DNA of 36,068 bases. Origin: Gonapodya prolifera JEL478. Taxonomy: Eukaryota; Monoblepharomycota; Monoblepharidomycetes; Monoblepharidales; Gonapodyaceae. The position numbers and the translations under genes were made by a program. The DNA lies in NCBI GenBank assembly GCA_001574975.1, contig KQ965756.1, forward strand, positions 308,468 through 344,535, read 5' to 3'. Each line of letters opens with the position of its first letter. Position 1 is the stretch's first letter. This document shows, piece by piece, positions 9,294 to 20,077 of the stretch. Under the pieces are notes generated by a model. That model saw only the letters and a list, made by a program, of their open reading frames with translations. It was not told the origin of the DNA and searched no databases.

Positions 9294-10379
9294 ATGCGGT
9301 GAGTGTCGCAGCTTTATTTGCGTTATCGCATCTGACTGGATGACTTTGCGACCATACCAGTTTGAACCTTCTACCCCCGTTACTGTTTCTTGCTGGAGCG
9401 ACCTTGTCGCTCGCGTCCCCTTCCTATGGCCAGTATGGCAACGTCTGGCTCAACGAGAACGAGGCCCTCGTTATCAAGGCTGTGACAGAACTTTTCGTCA
9501 ACAAGAACGTGGCTGCGGTTGACAAGTACTGGTCCCCCAACTACACCCAGCACAACCCGTGAGCATCCCTTGCATAGATGTTTGTGTAACCTCTGACAAA
9601 AGCCTCACCTTGCCTTTGTCAGTGGTTTCCCCAACGGTCTTGCGCCTTTGAGAAACCTCACCGCCATCCTGGGCAAGTTTACATACGAGACTGGACTTAT
9701 CGTTTCATCCGGCCCCATCGTTGCTCTTCGTTCGCGACTCACACCTGCCAAAGGAAACGCCTCAGTCGTTGTCGACATTTTCCGTATCGAGGGTGGGAAG
9801 ATCGCTGAACACTGGGACGTACTCCAACAAGAAGTCCCTGTCAACCAGACTGTTAGCGGACTCCCCATGTTCGACCCGAAGGAAAAGTTCTCGTACAACC
9901 TTTCTTCGTGCTGGGGTGATGCCGCGACCAGGAACCTGCTCCTCGCGCCGTGGGGTCTGAAGCAGCTGTTCAACAAGGGGGATGTCAAGGCCCTTGACAA
10001 GTTCTGGTGCGTTGCGAATTAATTGCTGTTGGGGTGCAAAACTGATGCATGTGTGATCAAAAGGGATCCCACATATCTTCAGCACAATCCCGGGTTCGGT
10101 TCAGGCACCGCCGCCCTCAGGCCCTTCATCGAATTCCTTGCGTCCAACTCCAACGGCGCCATCATTTACGAGACCGGATTCTCTCTCTCCAAATGCGACA
10201 TCGCCTTTGTGCACTCGCGCAGTGCCGGCGTTGGGATCGTCGTTGATACGTTCCGTTTCAGGGAGGGCAGGTTTGTTGAGCACTGGGACATCATCCAGAC
10301 TGAAGTACCCAAGAACCAGACCGCGAGTGGAAATGCCATGTTTGACCCCGAGGAGTTCTCCCTCCAGTTTGCTTACTAA
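9294..10379 (+). CDS. Secreted double-SnoaL-like (NTF2-fold) protein, copy 2, intact
   Basis: Spliced model: 9294-9298, 9361-9558, 9623-10006, 10064-10379 (300 aa). The coding part of exon 1 is only ATGCG; splicing gives MRLNLLPPLLFLAGATLSLA, a signal peptide. Domain 1 (about residues 25-175) has the family signature NEALVIKAVTELFVNKNV, YWSPNYTQHNP, VVDIFRIEGGKIAEHWDVLQ and EVPVNQTVSG..MFDP. Domain 2 (about 195-300) repeats it with YLQHNPG, EHWDIIQTEVPKNQTASG and NAMFDPEE. Bacterial relatives (predicted SnoaL-like aldol-condensing enzymes) carry a single domain; here two are in tandem behind a signal peptide, with several N-glycosylation sequons. All three introns match those of copy 1 in position and phase (each phase 2), so the two genes arose by local duplication. 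Copy 2 keeps every conserved motif and is the likely functional one. Confidence 0.88.
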
Positions 10380-10480
10380 ACGCACGTGATACCAAGTACA
10401 AAAGTTTTTATGTATGGAGCACAAGCACGTAATGCATAATAGACCATCAGACAACTTCTTTGGTCGTTACGTAAGAGTAA

Positions 10481-12433
10481 TCATTCCACCCAGACCCCCA
10501 CCCGCCTCACACTCGCTGCCACCGGCCGTTCAAACTCGGCCGACTCGCCTGTCCGGGTCCGCTGAATCAGAATATACGGCGCCACAAAGTCATCGCCTCC
10601 CGCCTCCGCGGTCTGGTCAAGTCGGGGATGTGACACCGCGACTCCGATGTTGGACGATGATCCCGTTGGAGACGATGTGCGCGACATCACAGGAATTGAA
10701 ACGGGGAGGGACGTTGAAAGTACAACAGCAGTGGGAGGATGAAGAGTAGAGGATTGAGACGTCCGTGCGACGAAAACTGTGTTCAGAAACAGACGTAGTA
10801 TCGATGGTATAATGAATTGCATGAACCATGGTATTCAAGCAACATCAAATGGATCTCAACTCACTGGCGCCATCATCGGGTGTATCTTCGACCTCCACAT
10901 CTTCTTCAACTTCAACGTCTGGAACTTCTGGTAACGGCTCCGACTTGACAGGTTCAAAGCCCTCGAGGTCGAAGATTGCTGAGAAATCAATCCAAATTCC
11001 GATCGCTTCACGTTCGTCACACCTTTGGCAATGAACGACTCACCATTTTGGTCTACCCCGCTGGATGCCGCGCGTTCCCTCTCCCGCTCCTTTCCCTTCT
11101 TCTTCCTATCGCTGGAATCTTTTATCTCATTGTGAAAGTGCACCCGCGCCTTCAAAGCGTGTCCTGGAGAAGACGCACTGCCGATTTCTTGAGAGGGAGC
11201 CACATCATCACTGTTCGTGAGCTTTAACTGCACACCTCCGGCCTCGGGCTCGCTTATTGCGGCGGTCCCGGACGAGGAACTGGGTTGTAGCGCCTGATCG
11301 GATCCGACCGCTTCGTTCCCTTGTGTGCTACTGGAATCTGGGGCGTCCAAATCACTCAGAACTCGTGTAGCCGGAGGAAGTTTCGCTGCCGATGACTGCC
11401 CTTCCTGGCGAGGATGCGATGGTTTGGGTGAACTACGTCCCATCAGGAAAGAGGAAGTGTTGGATAGGCTGGTGGAAAGTGCGGACGACACTCGACGAGG
11501 GGCCGTGCTGATTGGCTCTCGGAGTATTGGAGTATGGGGGAGGCTGGAGACACGGACTATTGGAGGTTCTTCCGGAAACTTTACCACCCGCGTGGGGCTC
11601 GCAAGCCGGGCAGTCTGGACAGTTCGAAGTCGCTCCTCGAGAGCATATTTTGCCAGTTTTGCAGCGGTGAGTGACCGTTCGAGTTTACTGAGCTCTTCTT
11701 CCTGGAACTTTGCAATCCGCTCTTCTGTCCGACGGCGTTGGAGTGCGGTGAAGGAGGAAAGAAGTGAAGAAAACGGAGAGCTGGAGTCATCTAGATGATC
11801 ACTATCAGAGATGGTTTGATTGAGGTGACGATCTCGGGCGGTTCACCTTCCATGTTAGAACTGAAGTACTCCTCGTCCGCAAGCGCGATTAAATCTGGTG
11901 AGACGGAGGCAATGCACACTCCAAAGGCAGCGGAATATGTCGAATCACTCTCGAAGACTTTATCCGCCTTTCCAAAATGAGCACGGTTGTTATTGGCAAC
12001 CCGCTTCGAATCGCACATGTTCGATTCGACTCACTACCGGGTTCGAAACAAACATGTCGAACGACGCATCCGGCTCGCTCAGACTGAAAAAAGACCTGTC
12101 CTTCCAGTAGAAGCGCGTCTGCCCGGTGGTTTCGCCCCTACATATCCAACAAGTAACCGAGCTCCAGACACCGACCGTTTCCGCGCTTGGTTCGCCATCG
12201 AGGGCGGAATTGCCCGCCAATGATCCGTACCGGATGTCAAGTTTCGCTTTCCCGGGCCCGATCTCGACGCGTGTGACGGCGATTGCCGTGGAATCTGACT
12301 GGAGCGTGTTTGCAAGCGGGGGCGGGATTTCGTGGGGCGGCAGCGCCACGGGGAATGCGGATTGCGACGAAACGCGGATGTTTCCGCACGAGCATGACAG
12401 CGTGTGGTTGGCTGCTGGGGCGGCGGGGTGCAT
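10481..12433 (-). CDS. Conserved-looking hypothetical protein with Cys pairs and coiled coil
   Basis: Model on the minus strand: 12433-12035, 11967-11847, 11790-11044, 10978-10865, 10776-10481 (558 aa). Every intron has GTGAGT/GTGAAC-type donors and the phases close. Residues 10-100 hold CSC (14-16) and CWIC (95-98), which could bind a metal, followed by TGQTRFYWKDRSFFSL. Residues about 185-235 form a charged helical segment (LQRRRTEERIAKFQEEEL, ALEERLRTVQ). A Ser/Pro-rich region follows (FPEEPPIVRVSSLPHTPIL) with a basic KKKGKERERER patch. An acidic stretch (VEVEEDVEVEDTPDD) and a last block FVAPYILIQRTRTGESAEF close the protein. The final exon was chosen because a strong GTGAGT donor at 10864 otherwise lies just before a stop. 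The protein is not recognised and no function is proposed. It converges on the intact SnoaL-like gene, whose stop lies 101 bases away. Confidence 0.75.
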
Positions 12434-13508
12434 CTGGTGGGTGGGGAAAGTGCTTTTGGTCACATGTCACGCGGACCGGACAGAGCGATAAGGGTGATAA
12501 GGTAACTCTCTGATTTTCACTGGTTTAGCACGGTTATGATTTGCTCTACCGTAACGAGGACTGATTATTTATGTATACAGTTCAAAGGCTTCCCTTCACA
12601 GCGTGTTGGGGTACTGCTGCATAATCGAGCAGCACGTTTCATCGACCAACTGAGAGAAAAACCAAACTAGCGTTTCCGTTCAATCCAGCGACCCGAAAGG
12701 GTGTTGATTAGCGTCCAGTGTACTTCGGGAAAGAGTACATTCCCAGTGGGACTGCTACAGGAGGTGATAAAATGAGCTCAGCCGATCATTAGGCTGAGGG
12801 CCACCAGTAGAGGGAGGAAAGAGAAGCAAGCGTAGCTGTCTTTTCTTCCGAAAAGCAGTGAAAGTTGGCCTCGCTCCAGTTCAGTTCAACCAAGTCAGTG
12901 TCGACGAGTTGATCTGAACCACCCGCTGCAACGATGTCAGTGCGTACGTTCCCGGGACCTGGTAGAAACTCGAGCACATCACGAACGCAACCAACTTTCT
13001 TAACTCAAATGCGACTGAGCCTACCAAGGTACGGCGGGGTATCAACGTTTCGTTCACTTGCAGAAGAATTCGGTTGATTCTGCGCTGGAACGGCTTGCGA
13101 AGCAAAGTTCGACTCTCCGTGGTCTTTTTATGCTTCCATAATAGTATCAAGAGTGGAGTATCATTTCACGAGCAAAGAAGAGGTCGAATTGTCGAGGCGA
13201 AGACAGCACGCCGGATTGGAATTGAATGCAGAAGGTTCCAATTCTTTGGGACGGTCGCTTGGAGGGATTTACATTTAGAATAGGCTCAGTGGTTTTGCTT
13301 CATTCCGGTCTCCATATCAGTCTGGGAGTTGACGATTGCAACCACGCAGGTAAGGATTGGCGAGTGCTACCGGTGTCCCTCTGCTCACTGCAGCACGACG
13401 ACTGTGCTTACGTGATAGATGCTCGTGTCCAAACGCGTCTGGCGCCAAGGTTTGTTGATTTGTTGAGGTCGCGGACCGCAGCTTCCTCTTTCCATCACCG
13501 TTTCGCAA
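12434..13508. other. Long intergenic region
   Basis: No convincing gene in about 1.07 kb. The left end is the promoter of the minus-strand hypothetical gene, the right end the promoter and leader of the Nudix gene. Short frames on both strands (up to about 90 codons) lack family motifs and start codons in good context. Confidence 0.45.
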
Positions 13509-14925
13509 ATGCCCCCGAAACCAATTCCCTTCGCCACTGCGTCGCGAGGAACATACACGAGTCGCTTTCTTGCTGCGCCGTCCAGCGTCCCAGCCCTGCG
13601 ACTTCTGCAGTCTGGCCGCGTCGAACACGCGGCTCCGGGCATCCGACGTCTGCTCGACTACACTCCCGAAATCAACCAGGATGCGTTCGCTACGGACAAC
13701 GCCGCACGAGCCAGTGTGCTTGTGCCCCTGTGCGTGAACGAACAGAGTGAGCTGTCGAGACATTCGGAAGAAACGATACAGACGGAATCTAATGACTCGA
13801 CTGAAACGAAAGCCGGGGAAATTGATATCCTGTTCACTGTTCGATCGAAAAAGATTAAATCGTTTCCGGACGAAGTTGGTACTCGTCGCCTCGTAGTTTC
13901 GAGGCTGACTGACCTCATAACTTCCAATCTTCAACTCTGTGTCAGGTTGCCCTTCCAGGAGGTCGGATGGATCCACAGGACCTTGATCCCGTGTATACTG
14001 CTGTAAGGTACGAGATTGGTGGATCTTGACGGGAAGCGGCTCGCGGTACTCGTACCATGTGCTACAATCATATCTCCTTTTTAGGGAAGCCCGTGAAGAG
14101 ATAGGCCTCAAGCCGAACCAAATTGAGATTGTGACGAGGCTAGTGGGATTTATGAGCCGGAACGTGAGTGCATCTTTTTCCATCTCCAGCAGATGCAGAG
14201 CGACAGTTACCAAACGCACCGTACACTCCATCCCTGCAGGCCCTGCTAGTGACGCCTATTGTTGCATTCATCCCACCAGTCAAGACACAGCATCCCGATC
14301 AGGAGTTTCGGCCAGAAATCAACCCCCAAGAGGTCGATCACAGTGAGCAGACGACTGGTTGTCGTCACCCATCTTCTTTGTAACAACCAGTGCTCCTCCC
14401 ACGAAGTTTTCTACGCCCCACTCTCCACCCTCTTTGACAGTAAACGACGTACGTTCTTTTTCGGATCCCGGGAAGAGAGAACCAGCGCCACTAACCGTCA
14501 CTTGCAGATCGAACCGAAAAAACCCAAAACTCTCCCGCCCGTCACGCCTTCGACCTTCCCACGGGCCACATAACGGTACGTTTTCCTGCCCAAAAATCAC
14601 CGCTGTCAAGACCAAGCTCACCGTTGCGGCACATCTCACCTCACCTCACTGCAAAAATCCGGTCCGCTGCACGCACGTCCAGTTCGGCCTCACGGCGCAC
14701 ATCCTCGTGCACCTCGCATCCGTATTCACAGGCGGGGACCGACTTCTACCCTACTCCACGTTTGGGGCCTTCCCCGCCGACGAGCGCATGTTCCTGACGT
14801 CGCGAGCGAGGCACGAGGAGATGCGCAAGAAGGGCGAGACGTTTGCGGACGACGAGAGGAGACGGAGGGAGAGGGAGATGAAGAAGGGGCAGGGGTTGTT
14901 TGGGGGGGTTAAGCCCAAGGTGTAG
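13509..14925 (+). CDS. Nudix hydrolase, CoA/peroxisomal Pcd1 type
   Basis: Spliced model: 13509-13874, 13946-14007, 14085-14163, 14207-14342, 14407-14448, 14508-14575, 14683-14925 (331 aa). The Nudix box is assembled from exons 2 and 3: ALPGGRMDPQD, then REAREEIGL, matching GGxxD..D...TAxREAxEEIGL of CoA diphosphatases. It is preceded by ILFTVRSKKIKSFPDE and followed by VGFMSRN, LLVTPIVAFIPP, FYAPLSTLFD and HAFDLPTGHITFGLTAHILVHL, the family's usual order. Such enzymes cleave CoA, acyl-CoA or oxidised CoA into 3',5'-ADP and phosphopantetheine derivatives. Weak points: the first donor is GTTGGT, chosen because it keeps the conserved EVALPGG spacing, and intron 3 is only 43 nt. The C-terminus is a charged tail. 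No clear peroxisomal targeting tripeptide is seen at the end (KPKV). Confidence 0.88.
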
Positions 14926-15230
14926 GTGTAGTTGGACTGGAGGGGAGGAATGGAAGGTGGCGTTTGCGGGGTGTCAAGTGTGGACGGTTGATCAAGCGAA
15001 GGTATGCAATTACATGCCGAGGCAGTGAGCGATGGAAACTGAGGGGACCTTGTATATATCACCCTCTGTAAACGTACCTTCCTGTAACCTGTTCATTGAA
15101 TGCGTTCCAAAGTGAGCACAATAAAATTAATTGTACTTCAACTCCCCATTATCACCCAACCCCGAAACTCCACCCACAACTAATCCCCCACTCGCACACT
15201 CCCGCGCCTTCACCATCATCATCAATTTCC
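14926..15230. other. Short intergenic region
   Basis: It contains the 3' end of the Nudix gene and a C/A-rich leader before ATG 15231. The open frame into the next gene extends upstream to about 15096 but has no ATG. Confidence 0.4.
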
Positions 15231-17318
15231 ATGTCCTGCCAACCCGCTCCTGCTCCATCCATCTCCCGCGACCCGCACCCCCCGCAGCACTTGTTCACCC
15301 CGCACCGCTCGTACCGGCCCACAAAGGGCCCATCACGCTCGGCGCCGCATTCGCGCTCGTCCACGAAGAACGCATCTGCGTCTGCTAAGGAAGAGACCGG
15401 TCGCGACCCTGATGCAGGCGCTGCATCGAATCCGTTCAATGCCCGCGAATACGTGGGGGACTCGTCGTACGCGGGGGATACGGGGTACTCGCACGATACG
15501 TCGCTCGGTGGTGGCGTGGGGATGCGTGGAGGGGAGGGGAATGGGGACGCAGACGCGGACGTGGAAGGGTTTGAGCAATGCGTTGACAAGTGGACGTCCA
15601 TGATGCGCAAGGCCGTCGTCGTAAGTCGTCCCCTTCCTTCCTCCCTTCCTCCCTCCTTTCCTCCTGCCCTCTCAACCCCCNNNNNNNNNNNCCCCCCCCC
15701 CCGCAGGCCGACTTCATCGCCTCCCGCACCGCCCTCCTCGCCTCCACATCCCGCCACCTATCTTCCCTCGAACATGCGGCACAGCAGCGCACGGCGGAGC
15801 TCGAGGCCGAGGTGCAGGAGATGCGGGTGCGGATGGCGGAGGCGAAGAGGGTTGTGGAAATGAGGGAGGTGGCGGCGGAGAGGGTTGTGCAGGCGGGGGA
15901 GCGGAAAGTGAGTTCGCGAGGCGTACGGCTGCGGTGAGGGCGCTTTTGGGGGCGGGAGGGCGGGCTGTGGGGTGATGGTCTCACAGATCTTCTTGTCGCA
16001 GTCCCTCCTTGCCTCCACATTCCGCCTCTGGCACCACACTCTCCTTTCCCACCGCCTCTTCCACCCCCACCTCGCTCTCGCCTCCCACCACCACCGCCGC
16101 ACCCTCCTCCGGCGCCACTTCCTCGCCCTCCTCGCCCACTCCCGCACCTCCTGGCGCGCCCGTCAACTTTCCCGGCTCGAACGCGCGTGCGAGGAAAAGT
16201 ACACAAGGGCGGTCGAGAACGCCCACAGGGCCGCGGCCGGGGCGGAGGAGAGGGCGCGGAGGGCGGAAGGGGAGGCGGAGGAGGCGAGGAGAAGGGCCAG
16301 GGAGGAGGTGGAGAGGGTGAGAGAGAGTGTGGCGAGGGGGGTGAGTCGGTTGAGTGTGGAGATGGCGGGGGTGGTGTTGGGTGGGGGTGCGCAGATGTCG
16401 AAGCAAGCGTGGGATGGCGTGTGTGAGGTTTTGCCGCGGGACGGGAACGAGGATATGCGGGGCGAGAACGCAAGGCAGGCGACGTTCATGGGTTTGGAAG
16501 CAGGTGCGTTCGATCCTGCGCCGGCTCGACCACGTTCAAGTTCAGGATGGGGCCCATTAACCCACGCCGAAATCCGTCACGGCAATCTCGCACCACCACC
16601 ACCACCACCGCCACCGCCGCCTCCACTATATCGCGCCGAAAGCGCAGATTCGACGCCGGAACTTGTCAAGGGACTTGCACAGTTTCGGGTGGACAGGGCC
16701 GTGTCTCACGCCAGCTCCGCACCCATGAACGAACACGGTGATCTTGGTTGGAGTCCAAGGACCCGTCGCGTGGAAAGCCAAGCGTCTATTACAGGGCAAA
16801 GTACCCACGCGGTCTCACGTCATGCTCAACTACAAGCTACTGCCAGACAACCACACCCTAGTCTGCACATGCACGACAATGAACAACGAACGAAACACGG
16901 TCACGGTTTGCAGACACGACATGGCAACGCGGCGACACGTTCTGCGTCGGTACGGTCATTTGCGTCGTCACCCGGTCCCGGTGCCGGTCCGGCGCCCCAC
17001 GCGCACCCGTTTCCGTCGCCACCAACAAGTGGCCACGGGTTCCGGTCGGTGTCGCCTCTGCATGCGCAAAGTCGGACTAGTTCTGGCACGGCAGAAAATT
17101 TAATTTGGCATGGACACGCACACGCAGAAAATGAAGTGACCCCAAAACGGTCTCGGACTGTGCTGAGGGCCGCGGGGGTGGGGGCGGGCTTTGGAGGAGT
17201 TCCCAGAGAGGAGGGAAATGGACGGCAGGGCGCTCATTTATCTGCAGCAGCGCAGAAGAACGCTCTATTGGAAGACGCAAGGGACGGTGTTATTGTGACG
17301 CGACATATTTGGACATAG
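15231..17318 (+). CDS. POC5-like coiled-coil protein
   Basis: Spliced model: 15231-15620, 15707-15907, 16002-17318 (635 aa). The N-terminus is low complexity, then EGFEQCVDKWTSMMRKAVV. Exon 2 is helical (LEHAAQQRTAELEAEVQEM). Exon 3 opens with a Trp/His/Arg-rich stretch (FRLWHHTLLSHRLFHPHL, RRTLLRRHFLALLAHSRTSW). A block follows over residues about 245-330 (RLERACEEKYTRAVENA, then an Ala/Glu/Arg helix, then SVARGVSRLSVEMAGVV). This order resembles the conserved region of POC5, a centrin-binding centriole protein (WRS..W...VERACRAR..., long helix, ...RGVCALNLEAM). The remainder is disordered, with a 12-proline run. The first intron contains 11 N bases, so its length is uncertain. Assignment to POC5 rests on motif order only; a spindle-pole-body role would be inference. 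Confidence 0.7.
15681..15691. other. Assembly gap (11 N) in a poly-C tract
   Basis: The gap lies within intron 1 of the POC5-like gene, flanked by runs of C. It probably marks a homopolymer the assembler could not resolve. It does not touch coding sequence in the model given. Confidence 0.9.
16589..16625. repeat. CAC/CCG trinucleotide tract coding for poly-proline
   Basis: Twelve or so consecutive proline codons (CCA then CCG) lie inside exon 3 of the POC5-like gene. The length is a multiple of three and the frame is kept on both sides. Confidence 0.8.
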
Positions 17319-17853
17319 TGTCCCCCAGAGACGAGGTAATTAATTTTCAAGTAGCTGGTGACAATTACATGGCAGATGTGTTTGGATTGTATCCCTTTTC
17401 GCCAAATGAATTCGTGAGCGTGCGATATTTCTCCAAAAGCGTGTGCCGGAAATGGACAGACTGTGCAGACTCGCAATGCCCGAAATGGAAAGAGGTGGCG
17501 CGTTGCTGTGCAGATATACATATACACAATTGAATGCACCGAGACGTGGCGCTTTGAGGAAGGTGCTGTGGCAGATCAGAGAGTCTAATGTTCGCATGCC
17601 TCATCCGTGGCGCAGATATACATTCAGCCACAATTGCGCCGCGCGGCTCTCCCTTTCTCGTCGCACACGTCGCGAGTGACTCGTGCGCTGAGCCGTCCCT
17701 TCTCTCTTCGGAGGAATCACGTGCGGGGAAAGGGAAAGAAAAAACAAATTCCCCGCAGGGCGCCTGCGGCCAGGAAAGCGCCCTCCTCACCTCACATCCA
17801 ACCAGTTCCCATTCCGCACCTTCGATCCGCGCACTCCACGCCACACGCACAGA
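17319..17853. other. Intergenic region
   Basis: No gene. A short motif GCAGATATACAT occurs at about 17510 and again at about 17613, each near a GTGGCGC, a small local duplication. The last 200 bases are the GC-rich leader of the ankyrin gene. Confidence 0.4.
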
Positions 17854-20077
17854 ATGGGCGCAGCATCCTCTCGCTCGCCGTCGCCGCAGACGCAGGACCG
17901 CGACCTCGTTGCCGCAGCAGAGCGCGGTGACTCAGAGGGCCTCGTTCTGCTTTTGGAGTCCGGCGCGCGGCCAAACAAGGCGTGGAAGCGAGTCGTGCTG
18001 CGCGCGAGAGTAAGCGCGGGCGGAGGCAGGACAGAGGCAAGCGACGAGCGGGACTGCGAGACTCCGCTGGCGGCCGCAATCATCAAAGGGCGCGAGGACG
18101 TCGTCAGGGGCCTGCTCAGAGGCGGGGCGGACCCAAACGCACGCCAGGAGTGGTGCATTGCCGGGCACAAGAGAGGCGGCAATGCATGGAGCACGCACGA
18201 GTGGGAGACCCGCAGGTGGCCCGTTCGGTACGAATATTCGTGCGCTCTGGCCCTTGCACTCGGGCGCGGCGCAGACGTCACCGACAAGCTCAACAGTCTC
18301 GGCAAGTCGGTCGCTCGCTTTATTTCGCGTGAGCCCAGTCTTCAGGATTTGGCCGATCGGGGTTGCGTCAGAATCAACCACGAGGGCCCGACTGTGGTCC
18401 TCGACAACCCCAAATCCTCAAACGACACATCCAAACTCGTCAGAATCGTTCCAAACATCGGCATCGTGCGTGCACTGCTCGATGGCGGTGCCCAGGTCAC
18501 GGACGAGATCCTGCGCCTCTCGACGCAAATACCGGACCGCCGCTTCGTAGAAGCCTTCGAGCAGCATCTCGTGCAAGAATCCATCCGTCGATCCGACGAG
18601 GAGAAGAAATCATCCGCTCACGGCCCGCGCATGGTTGTGAAAATCGTGGTGGTTATTCGCAAGCCATGGTTGAGAGAAGAAAAGGAGGGACTGATGAAGC
18701 TCAACTTGGGCCAGAAAATATTCTGCGTGCGAGAGTATCCGGATGGTCGTGGCTATGTGAGTATTTTAAGTCTTTCCATGCATCATTGTTGCATCCCGAC
18801 AGCTGCACGTGCTGATGTCACCTTCATCTCAACTCCATGACTCAGGGCCGAAACCTCTCCACGAACCGATACGACTACTTTGCCCTATCCTGCGTCAAGG
18901 ACTTCAAGGTACCGTACATGCTTCTTCCTGCTTGTCAACAAAACTAACTCACCCTTTCCACCACGCACACCTTCCCCAGCCCGAACTCCGAACCAAAACC
19001 TGGCCCATCCTCAACCTCCCCCGCTCAGTCTCTCGAATCTCCGAAACCCCCGGATCCCGCCTGTCCGTACCAAGTGGCACCTACGAACCACCCACCAGTA
19101 CCGCCGGCGGTGCCACGCCCGACGACCGCCTGTCCAGCAGACTCTCCCGCCGCTGGTCAAATCTCAACCTATCCGCCTCCTTCCGCCACTCGGTCGACGG
19201 GTCCATCACGGTCCCGCCTGCACTACCAGCCGGCGCCGTCACATCAGCAGCAGACGGGACGCAGTCGGCACGGAGTTCACTCGAACACGCCCTCTCACCC
19301 GCGCCTATCGCCCGCCCGGGATCACGCACCAGCACGTACAGCAACCGCAAGTCGGCGCTCCTCTCTTCCATCGCACTTCCACTTCCACGCCCCTGGAGCC
19401 GGCAAAGTATCGAGGGAATATCGATGTTCTCGCCTACTATTTCGCCGCCGCCTATTCCGCGTTCGTCACCGCCCTTGAACCTCGTCTCGCCTGCGCCCAA
19501 CCCGGGAGGGGAGCCCGACCCAGCAGAGGAGCTGGTGCGAGTCCCGCGCCGGATGCACTCGTTGACGCACGTGCTCCCCGAATACATCGGCGAGAACCCC
19601 GCCGGCACCGCGGGCCCCGAGCGCCACCACACCCGCGCCCGCACACGCAGCCGGAGCCGGAGCCCCGAGAGTCTCCGCCAAGCGCAGCTCATGGGCATGC
19701 ACCGTATGGCGGTCAAGTCGTTCGCGACGGACGCGTCGAGGGATAGTACTTTGCACGATTGTTTCCGGTCGACGCATACGTACTCGTTGGGCGGGTCCGA
19801 CGCGGTGGACGTGGATGGGGATGGGGATGGGGGCTCGATATTCACCCCGCAGCCCGTCAAGCACGGCGTGCTTTCGAAACGTGTCACGTTTAGTTGCAAG
19901 ACGGATGTAGATCTTGATGTGGGCATGTTGGAGAGTTCGGATTCCGCCGTGACGGTGACGTCGGTCAAGGAGAGGGAGCGAGATGCGGTGGAGGAGTCGT
20001 CGCTGTTCGGGGATGCGGAGAAAAGGGCCATGAATGTGATCCCGGTGCTGGAAGTCACGGCGCCGGAAGTGTGTTGA
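17854..20077 (+). CDS. Ankyrin-repeat protein with SH3-like segment and long disordered tail
   Basis: Spliced model: 17854-18756, 18846-18908, 18980-20077 (687 aa). It starts MGAASSRS, fitting the N-myristoylation pattern (Gly2, small residue at 6), so membrane attachment is plausible. Ankyrin-type repeats are visible at about residues 13-35 (DLVAAAERGDSEGLVLLLES) and 70-95 (TPLAAAIIKGREDVVRGLL, GGADPNAR), with a degenerate one near 205 (GIVRALLDGGAQVTDE). The segment across exons 1 and 2 (MKLNLGQKIFCVREYPDGRG, then LSTNRYDYFALSCV) resembles a divergent SH3 fold of the type ...ELxLxxGDxVxVLxEYxDGWxxG...GxxPLxCV; it becomes continuous only after removal of the 89-nt intron. Exon 3 codes for a Ser/Pro/Arg-rich tail with KTWPILNLPRS and RSRSRSPESLRQ. 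Function is unknown; a signalling adaptor is the reasonable guess. Confidence 0.82.

Noticed and set aside
13317-14231. 304-codon minus-strand open frame
   Set aside because: It is antisense to the Nudix gene, whose plus-strand exons carry clear family motifs and intron signals; the minus frame has none.
15436-16473. 345-codon minus-strand open frame
   Set aside because: It runs through the N-gap and is antisense to the POC5-like exons; its Pro/Arg/Ser content is a mirror of the GC-rich coding strand.
19081-20058. 325-codon minus-strand open frame
   Set aside because: It is antisense to exon 3 of the ankyrin gene, which is in phase with the ankyrin and SH3-like exons; no motif supports the minus frame.
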